Source of the DNA: Staphylotrichum longicolle
Lineage: Eukaryota > Ascomycota > Sordariomycetes > Sordariales > Chaetomiaceae
Length of the DNA stretch: 64,000 nucleotides
Reading direction: 5' to 3'
Assembly: GCA_019096155.1 (NCBI GenBank)
Contig: JAHCVI010000001.1
Span: forward strand, 10,230,001-10,294,000
In this document: piece by piece, positions 56,281 through 64,000 of the stretch
How positions within the stretch are numbered: position 1 is the stretch's first letter
Layout of the letters: every line of letters begins with the position of its first letter
Program-made: the position numbers and the translations under genes
Notes under the pieces: generated by a model
The model's database searches: none
Seen by the model: only the letters and a program-made list of their open reading frames with translations
Told to the model about the DNA's origin: nothing

Positions 56281-57133
56281 AGCAGCGACCGGAGACGATG
56301 ATACCACCACGGATTGGGCTGGATACGATGACGGGATATAAAATCGGTGGCTGATATTGGCGGAGGCCTGGTCGTTGTTGGAATTCGTTTGAGGGACATA
56401 TCTCGTTGCCGAGTTGGAGGGCCGGGAGCGGGCTTGCTTTTTCGCGCATGTCTTGATATCTTGGGTTGCTTCTCTGATTTTCCTTCGTCTCAGCCTATCT
56501 CTTGCCTCTGGCAAAAGTGAGTTAATCAAGAGAATGTGATGCCGTTTGATGATTGTGGGGCTCTCATGCTGGACTTGCCCCCCGACAAGAGACATCTTGC
56601 CGTCAAGCCACTCGAGTCGTGTCCTTGAAGAACGCCCCAAGCCAACCATGTAGCACTGGTGTCAATTCGTCTCACAGAAGTCATGGTCAAGTCGGATCAA
56701 AGTGACGATCGATTTCTCTCCCACGGCGACTCTGAACTACACAAAACTTCTCACACAGAAGCGAATTGTATATCCAAACATCTCCAACGTCCTTTGATGC
56801 CACACAAACACAATTGACTCGCTTCCCCATCTCTCGCGACCTTCTATACCGCCCCAGGAACACGGAACTGCCTCCGTATGACGAACAGAGTTGATACAAC
56901 CAATACCACATAAAACAACAACCACAGAAACAAATCTCGAAGATTTGAAAAAGATATCCCACCAATTTTGACGCCCGCACCCCATGAATGCAACCGAACC
57001 GAACCGAACCGTCCCAACCAACCCTAAGCCAAACCAAACCAAACCAAAACCAACCCTTGAAAAAAATGCTCCCCTTCATAAAATCATAATAAGAAACACA
57101 CCCACACAGAAAACTCAAGATTAAACATTCCAC
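56281..57133. other. Convergent 3' region kinase / hypothetical
   Basis: This is 853 nt between convergent genes with no recognised coding sequence. Short pentanucleotide-like runs are visible at its right end: ACCGA units at 56992-57011 and CCAAA units at 57028-57050. Confidence 0.5.
56992..57050. repeat. Short tandem runs (ACCGA)n and (CCAAA)n
   Basis: About four ACCGA units are followed after some 16 bases by about four CCAAA units, on the plus strand. They lie in the 3' flank of the hypothetical gene. Confidence 0.7.
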
Positions 57134-58519
57134 CTACTCCAACTCCGCCAACACCTCCTCACACAACACCTCATACCGCGTCCCATCGAACCGCTTCCGC
57201 TGCCACCCGCTCCGGCGCAGCCTCTCGATCCTGGCGCGGCGCGCCTCTTCGGCGCTCGCAGCGCTGCCGCCACCCATTCCCGTACTACCATTCCCATTCA
57301 TTGTACCGGCGACCGCAACAGGCAGCCTCGTGGCCGCCACCGCCACCGCCACCGCCGACGGCGGCGGCGCTGTTGACGCTGTTGACGACGACGACGACGA
57401 CAACGACGGCTCCGAAGCAAGCAAGTCGTGCAAGCTGGTCGAGTGCCGGGCGAGCTGGGCGCGCAGGCTGGCGAGGTGCTCGCAGCAGCGGTCGACGGAG
57501 CGGGCGAGGTGGTAAGTGTCGTTGTTGCTGTCGTTGTTGTCGTTGTTAATTTCGGATGGTTCGTCTTCGGCTTCGGATTCCACCGTCTCGGGGATGGGCT
57601 GCAACGGGGGCAACTCGATCTCTTGGAACCGGGGTTGTGGTAGCTGGTGGTGGTGCTCGGCCATTGATTTTGGCGAGGTGGGGGTGGTGGGGGAGAAGCA
57701 GAAGGCGTCGTCGAAACCGCCGAGTGTGGGCGAGTCCGGGCGGATGATGGGCTCGGCGGCGGGGATGTGGAGCGGGGTGGCGTCTTTGGGAGGGAGAAGG
57801 AGACCTTCTTGACGCGTTTGGGAGGTGATGGAGGTGGGTTTTGGAGGGAAAGGTCGTCGAAGGAGCAGACGGAGCCGGCGGGCGAGGAGAGACGTGTCCG
57901 GCAGAGCTGATGGAGTTGGATGGGGGGGCAGCTCGAGCCGCGGGAGGGAGGTGGCGGAGCCCGGCCGAAATTTCCGGAGCACGGAGTCTTCGGCGGCGTT
58001 GATAAGAGCGGAGGCCTTGTCGAAGTGTGTGCGGGCCTGCTGCAGGAGGTTGGCCCGGAGAGCAGGCGGAGGGCCGGCGGGGCGCAGATTTCCATCGAGG
58101 TCGCCGCGTAGAAGTGAGGTAGATCAGGTAGATGGCTCGACCTGAGAGACATCCTTGATGCCTTCCAGAACCTCAACACATCTCGCTGAACACGCCCGGT
58201 ATCGCTTGCTGAATTCCTCTTGACTTCGGCGATCGTCTTCCTCCATTCCTTGGTGTTGGAAGGGCGGGGGGGGGGGCGTGGGACCGTTGGGGATCTTGGC
58301 CGTGCGTGGTTGGTCGGGGCCGAAGGGAAAGTGTCGTCGAGGGGGGGATGGGAGGACGCGATGAAGCTCGTCCGGGAGCCGAGCATCAAAGGTATCAATC
58401 CCGCCATGGTTGGAATCTGTCGACGATGGTTCCAGAGCAGATGTTGAAGATTCCAGCCGTCCAAAAGGAGTTGCCGAACGTTTAAGTCGAAAGCTTCCTC
58501 CTGAGCTGAAACTCGCCAC
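57134..58519 (-). CDS. Conserved hypothetical fungal protein, frame-broken
   Basis: I do not recognise a named family. Protein-like sequence runs along the minus strand from MASFSSGGSFRLKRSATPF to CEEVLAELE and stop, but it is spread over all three frames. In order I read a Pro-rich N-terminus, EWRKTIAEVKR, then KRYRACSARCVEVLEGIKDV, a short YLIYL, HFYAATSMEI, ANLLQQARTHFDKASALINA, AAEDSVLRKFRPGSATSLPR, SVCSFDDLSLQNPPPSPPKR, RVKKVSFSLP, PIIRPDSPTLGGFDDAFCF and a Ser/Asn/Pro-rich C-terminal half ending in a basic helix (EEARRARIERLRRSGWQRKR). The helical middle looks like a small N-terminal alpha-helical domain. Six or more frame changes are needed between about 58270 and 57790. The final frame (57982-57134) is uninterrupted. 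This could be a gene with consensus indels or a decaying gene; introns cannot explain all the changes. Confidence 0.55.
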
Positions 58520-60714
58520 GGCCAGGGGGAATCCTTAGTCACTGAGTTGCTGCAGGCATGCGCCCTGTCGCTCGGTAAATGAGGGAATGGAGGTGATGGC
58601 CAAATCTGGCAAGAGACGCAATTCGCTAAGGCGGATTGGCGTGGGTTCGACAGCACACTCCGAGATGAGACGGTCCCAGCAGACCGGAAAGGGGTCCCTT
58701 TCAATATCGGGCCACGTGTGGGGGTGGTCGTGATCTTGGTAAGTCCCGGGGTTCCGATCGGCAGGGCATCAGCGTGATCGCCGTGGTTTTCAAAACGAGA
58801 GTTGCACTCGACCCGGACTCGAGGACCTGGCTTCACACCAAGCAGCGAGTCTTGAAAATATTAGGCTGATTGGGCCAGACCTTCCGGGGCAGCAGGGAAC
58901 CAGACTTGTGCGTTTGACAGTTTGACAGTCTCTTCCGGACGCGATCTGGAGTTGAATGGCGAAACACGGCCCGGGGAACGGTACCGGGGATGTTGTTGTC
59001 GAGCGTCAGGCGGGTGAGCAGCTCAAACACCTTGGAACGAACGGATTCCAACGGGCGACAACGCGTGTTGGATGGGAACAATGGCAGGCATAAAAATGCG
59101 AAGGAGGCACGGTACACTTGATAGTACAACAAGAGACAAAAATCGCAGACAGTGAAGGAGTGGATGAGTTGCAAAAGCACTCGGTGGATGGAATTTGAGT
59201 CAGAGAAACAAACCCGCCAAGTTGTGTCCCCGACTCCAGAGAAACTTGGAACCTGGAACTCGAAAAAGCACTGATGACGGGGTTATCATTGCCCTGATGA
59301 GTGAGCACCAAGCTCCTGAGCTGGAGGAAGGGCCCCCCTTAGCCCTCTTTTAGCTGCATGACGCCAGAGGCATTTGGCACACTTTCCGTGGTGGCGTTGT
59401 GTGGAAAGAAGCGGCGTCGAAGGCCACGGAACGCCGAGTTGCATCGGGGGGCTGGTTTGGCCTGCGTTGTGCGTCGGCACACAAACGCAGGGGCCCCATA
59501 AGGGTTCGTGCTGCCGCTACAGCTGCAGGGGGTTGGGCCCGGCTCGTGCATCCTAGTCCCGGACCAGGAAGAGCTTCTGCATCCCCTGCGTCCGCTAATC
59601 CCAAGACAGACTGGCGGGCGTCCTTAGGTGCCTCTAGCCGGGTTTGGGAATCGATCCCCTGCGGCATCTGAAAGTGTCCACCACACTGGGACTTTGAGAT
59701 GGCTCTGAGATGGCTCATCGAGATCCAAATTTGCCTTTGAGTTCATGGTCCTCACTGGTTTGGTACTTGCCGTGCATCTCTCAACCAGAGACAGCATTTG
59801 TCTCCCGCAATATAATATATACACACGTTGTGCTCACTCCACTTCTCGCTGGAGACTCTCGAAGGTTTGGAGTCTCGAACAACAACTTCACTGGCCAATC
59901 CTCGCCATCTCACGTTCTCAGCTGCCAAAGCACTGACCAGCAGCGGGAAGCCACGGCATGCGCCAAACATCCCGTCAATTTACACACCGTAAACTATCAA
60001 ACTCCGCCTCCCTGCTCATTGCAGCCACCTCACCCTTCTTCTCTTCCGGACGGACCGCCCGACGGGACCGACACGCCCTCCGCTCGGGAGCAGAGACACA
60101 TCAAACGCCCAGGACAAGTGGAACCCAAACCAAGAACTCAACACACTGCTGGTAAATCCCCCATCTCTCATACACCAAAAAAGTCCATCTCGTTCCCCCC
60201 TTGGGCGAAAGGAAAACAAATCCCAACATGCAGCGAGATCCAGGGACGCCACGAAGGATCGACGCAACAAGCGTCTGTGAATCTCGCCAACGAGCCCCAC
60301 CAAAGACACAAGCTAACGCGGCCGCGGGCTGGACTACGCATCGCATTGACCCTGCCAAGCCAGACCTCGAGTCTGAGGGCGGCGGACTTGTCGAACCACC
60401 CTTCCCTTCCCAGCTCACATGCACTCGCTCAAGCAGAAGTGTGGCATCCTTCGAACGCGCCCTAACGCTCAGAGGCTCACTAGCTGCTCCCATGATTCCT
60501 TCCAGAAGTTCCAGAAAGGGCCACCAAGTGCGCTTGCTGGAAATTGACCGTCCCTGAAAGTTCTATTCTTGATCAAGCCAAGTCTATATTTCCCCATGAA
60601 ATCCACACACCATTCGCTTTTATTCGGCCAGCATGTCTCTGTTCAGGCAGGACAGGTTGGGCTGCGCACTCGGGCTTTGACCCCTTCCAGCCTAAACAGA
60701 ATAAATATATCGAT
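58520..60714. other. Intergenic region hypothetical - HTS1
   Basis: This is 2.2 kb between two minus-strand genes. A plus-strand frame (59710-60465) is open for 251 codons, but it is Ser/Pro/Gln/His-rich without motifs or a plausible context and I do not accept it as a gene. No RNA gene or repeat was recognised. Confidence 0.45.
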
Positions 60715-63524
60715 TTACTCCGCAGGCTGGGCCGTCTCCGCCGTCGCAGCAGCTTTGACCTCGCCCTTGATCCCGTCGACGACCTTCAGGCCTTCGGCTT
60801 GCTCCGTGATCCGGTCGAGCTGCTCCTTTCGCGCGAGGCGTGTTTGCACTTCCTCGATGAGATTGTCGAGACTGATGAGCTCGCCTTCCTTCAGCGGGTG
60901 GTCTTCTGGGAGACCCATCTCCTTGAATTTCGCCTTGCCTTGGGCAAGTTCGTCCTGGTAGCGAACGAGCGTCAATACACTGGCCATGTCGGATGGTGAG
61001 CAAGGAAGCACATACCTCGCCCAGGATGAGGGCAAATGGCACGCCACCTGCCTCGGCGGCCTTGAACTGGTTCTGGAGCTTAGGCTTGACCTTGTAAAGA
61101 AACTCGGCCTGTTTTGGACGTTAGCTTCCAAGTCGTTGCCCAAGTTGGACAACTGTGCCCACCTTAATCCCAGCATCCCACAGACGGGCACAGATCTGGC
61201 TTCTCTCTTTGAGCAGCCCGGTGAAATCCTTGCCGCCGCCGAATGCCATGACGTAAACATCGACCTCATTCCGCCGGTCCTTCTTCTGCGTAGCTGAGAG
61301 GATGGAGAAGATGCGGTCGATGCCGAAGCTGATGCCAACACATGGTACCTGGGTTTTCCCAGAGAACATGCCGACGAGGTTGTCATATCTACACCCGGGT
61401 CAGCGTGAATCACAAATGCATCATGATAGATGCCACCGACCTGCCACCAGCAGCAACAGATCCTATCCCGACAGTCGGGTCGTCGGAGCGATCCTCCTCA
61501 GCGTCACCGGGCTTGCCACCCTTCTTCTTGGATACCTTGGCCTTGGCCTCCTCGGTAGCCGGAATGGCAGGCGCGGAACCTTCTGTCACGACCTCGTAAA
61601 TGACACCTGTGTAGTAGTCCAAACCTACAAAAGCAAATGTCAGTACGTTTGGAGGAAAAGTGGCAAGCGTCGCCGTTCGGTCAGGGATAATGTCTCGTAC
61701 CTCTGGCCAGAGACAGATCAAAGGACACGGTGTGGCCGGCGCCAAAAGCCTCGAGGTAGGTAAAGAGAAGGTCCATGTCGGAGAAGCCCTCCTGCATGGA
61801 CTTATTTGCCGCCAGATCTTCGTCCTTCTGCAACTTCTCCAGGAGGTCCCGCTGCCCCTTGAGCACCACGTATTGCCCTATCGTGTCGTTAGCCAGTCTC
61901 AAGTGAGGCCAAATCCAGGGCTACCCACCAATCTTGTCGGCGACCTCGGGAGCAAGCCCCTTCTCTTCGACCATCTCCTTTCTAACATCGGCCCAGGGCA
62001 TCTTGTCAAGCTTGTCGACGGCCGAGGAGGTGGGACGAATGAGGTTCTCAGGCACACCGCACACTTGGAAGAGACCGTCGAGAATCTTCCGAGAGTTGAG
62101 CTTGATGGTGTACTTCCCCTGCAGCCCAAGACCCTCGAAGACTTCGTTGATGATCCTGATCTAGTTGAGTGGTCAGGATGAAGAACAGGCAGACAACTCA
62201 ATGAGAGTCATGGGAACGAGGACTAAACGCAAGCGGTAGACGTACGATTTCGGCATCTGGAATCATGGGATCGTATACACCCTAATCATCCAGTCAGTTT
62301 TCGGTTCTGAGCTTGCAGTCAACACGTCGCAAAACAGACTTACAGCAACATCAAAGCTATTCGGATGTAAGTAAACAGTCAACTTTGCACTCAAAGCAGG
62401 AGCCGGTAACGGGGTGTTCCCGGAATAGACAGGGTCAAGACGTACTCGCATTGATACTGTGCCAACCTGTCAGAGCTTTGTCTTCTTCGAGCGCTGGGAG
62501 AAGGGTGTACTCACGAATTCTCTCATGCGGCCCTTCTTCACTGCCGGCTGATCCCTGCGGTAGACCTTGGCGAGGTGGTAGCGCTTGATCTGTGTGACGT
62601 TCTTGTTCATTGCCAGGTACCGCGCTGTGGAACTGTTCAGCGTGTCGATCGTCTGTCAGGGGCCGAGTTGAGCGTACCGAAAGGAACAGTCAGGTCGTAT
62701 CGCAAGCTGCAGAGCTCACCACCCTGATCGGCCAGGTCGTACTGTGGTAGTCATAGAGTTAGCCTGGCCGTCTTGAATAGACAGGGGAGACGGTGTTTGG
62801 GGGTTCACCCACGATCAGTTTGCTGTCCTCGCCATATTTGCCTGGTTGGTGCGTCCCCCGTCAGCGAGATTCTTAGCGTCGACGACACGCGAGTCCTATG
62901 TACCTGCGAGAATTTCTGGTTACCGTTAGCGGAAGTGTGCCCATATGAAACAAGGTCGGTCGAAGCCACCAACCCTTCAGCTCGAACACGGGTGTGTCGA
63001 TGGTGACACCGCCGTGACGCTCTTATGCCCTGATCAGCCCTGTTCCCTATCCAAGCTTCCCTGTCCCAACATACTGAAGACGTCGGTGATGGTCTTGAAA
63101 ATCTTCTCCCTGAGCACCATGTCCGGACCGGACCCTGACGGCGATGTTAGACGGGTCGCAGAGAGGGAAGTGGGGGGTTCGGCGGCCACGCACAGTCCCT
63201 GGTGCCCTTCGGGGTCCTGTCGGAGGTCGGTCAGCCATGCGCCGTCTCGGGATGCAGCCGGAGGAAGAAGGGAACAGACTTGATCTCAAACTTGGGGGCC
63301 TTGGGCGCCATGGTTTTTGCGATGGCAGGGTCGGCGGGGTTAGGCACGTCGTGTGATGTCGTCGAGGGGGACTGCGAGGACGAGGACGAGGAATTGGTGG
63401 TTGTCGCAAACTGTCGCAGGGATCTGGATCTGAAGGATGCAGTTGAGAGGGTCGCCAATGCCGGAGTCAGTGCTCGTCGTGGTCGGGCAGACCGTAAGGC
63501 GAGGAGGATCCACGGGCTCTGCAT
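60715..63524 (-). CDS. HTS1: Histidyl-tRNA synthetase, probably dual mitochondrial/cytosolic
   Basis: It charges tRNA-His with histidine. The gene needs 17 exons: 63524-63280, 63216-63194, 63134-63075, 63021-62974, 62915-62904, 62841-62813, 62741-62678, 62624-62515, 62456-62446, 62356-62344, 62281-62246, 62160-61929, 61877-61701, 61624-61441, 61389-61163, 61108-61016 and 60954-60715. Class II motifs are seen: TPKGTRDW, then GELCSLRYDLTVPFARYLA, KRYHLAKVYRRDQP, REFYQCDFDV, and the histidine motifs LARGLDYYTGVIYEV and AAGGRYDNLVGMF. VPCVGISFGIDRIFSIL precedes an anticodon-binding domain and Lys/Glu-rich tail. The N-terminus MQSPWILLALRSARPRRALT is a mitochondrial presequence type. A second in-frame ATG at 63311 (MAPKAPKFEIK) would start a cytosolic form, as known for yeast HTS1. 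Three exons are only 12, 11 and 13 nt. Confidence 0.95.
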
Positions 63525-64000
63525 CCAAAATGTGGGTGGGAATCAGGCGCGGGGTGACTCAAGCTTGCCTCGCCGTTGTGCACTGGCAGCCGGCAAAACC
63601 TCTGCAATCGCTCAGAATGCGGGCCCACCTGCAAGGCTGACACGAGGCTGAAAGACGAAGCGCACGGTCATTGGCGGTTATCGAGAAGGGTCTTGTTGCA
63701 CTAACCCGCCGCTAGCCTTATCGCTATCAAGCGAATTCAACCCCGCCATCGCCGCTTTCAGACGAGAACAGAGGGACGAGACAATCACTTTGAGACTTGG
63801 GATGGGGGCATTGGTTTGCGCTGGAATTACGGCATCGAGGGTCAGCAGCGGTGACTCATTTCTTAATACACATATAAGGCAATTAAACGGTACTCCTTGC
63901 TCGATCAGACAAGTGAATGTGTCCGTGACTTTCAAAAGTTCCCGAAATGGCCTTGTCCGTTTTTGGCAAATGAAAGTACCTTCCATCCGTGGCGGCTCGT
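63525..64000. other. Upstream flank of HTS1 to window end
   Basis: This is the presumed promoter of the synthetase gene. A 102-codon minus-strand frame (63678-63986) has no recognisable features. Nothing else is supported. Confidence 0.45.

Noticed and set aside
59710..60465. A 251-codon plus-strand frame
   Set aside because: It is Ser/Pro/Gln/His-rich, with no domain and no plausible splice partners. It lies in an otherwise empty intergenic region with further frames on the other strand.
1..64000. Transposons, RIP-mutated repeats, CRISPR arrays, rRNA genes
   Set aside because: No transposase, reverse transcriptase or long terminal or inverted repeats were seen. No extended TA-rich low-GC blocks, spaced direct repeats or rRNA-like sequence were noticed either.

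Overview
The window is nuclear DNA of a filamentous ascomycete, most likely a sordariomycete (Sordariales, possibly Chaetomiaceae; this placement is inferred from protein resemblance, no search was run). It has short introns of about 50-130 nt with GTRNGT-like donors and CTRAC-like branch points, moderately high GC in exons, mostly single-copy housekeeping genes, and several 1-3 kb intergenic stretches. I found no transposon, RIP-type AT-rich block, CRISPR array, rRNA or convincing tRNA. All gene models are spliced by hand. Except for four genes noted below, every model closes in frame on a stop.

Layout. 1-4676 has no recognisable gene. Next come ribosomal protein eL33 (RPL33, minus, 4677-5386) and glucose-6-phosphate dehydrogenase (plus, 7778-9746), then Mediator subunit 14 (plus, 11549-15189). 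These are followed by protoporphyrinogen oxidase (minus, 15978-18260), the CCCH poly(A)-RNA-binding protein Nab2 (minus, 18887-20494), a secreted GH20 N-acetylhexosaminidase (plus, 22598-24535), a CYP52-type P450 (plus, 26927-28742), an Aro8-like aminotransferase (minus, 29225-about 31213) and an unnamed membrane protein (minus, 32324-33235). The right half holds a GPI-anchored Crh-type GH16 transglycosylase (plus, 36388-37844), DNA topoisomerase I (minus, 38551-41626), F1 ATP synthase gamma (plus, 42526-43758), an LSD1-type SWIRM/amine-oxidase/HMG protein (minus, 44539-47973), Vps33 (minus, 49022-51389), a UBE2W-like E2 (minus, 52051-52660), a CaMK (plus, 54660-56280), a conserved hypothetical (minus, 57134-58519) and histidyl-tRNA synthetase (minus, 60715-63524).

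The genes do not form an obvious pathway cluster. They serve cell-wall turnover (GH20, Crh), mitochondrial function (ATP3, HEM14, HTS1), transcription and chromatin (MED14, LSD1, TOP1), RNA handling (Nab2), vacuolar traffic (Vps33) and signalling (CaMK, E2).

I did not find a new multigene system. The most notable signals are structural. (i) There are extremely small exons: 12, 11 and 13 nt in the histidyl-tRNA synthetase gene, 10 nt in RPL33, and a 7-nt start-codon exon in the kinase. (ii) There is an apparent 31-nt intron in a membrane-protein gene. (iii) Four genes (HEM14 3' half, LSD1 5' region, the 57-58 kb hypothetical, MED14 3' end) have their conserved protein sequence scattered over several frames in tight patches, which points to local consensus indels or to real decay. 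(iv) Several introns have lengths divisible by three and no stop codon, so retained-intron isoforms would be readable.
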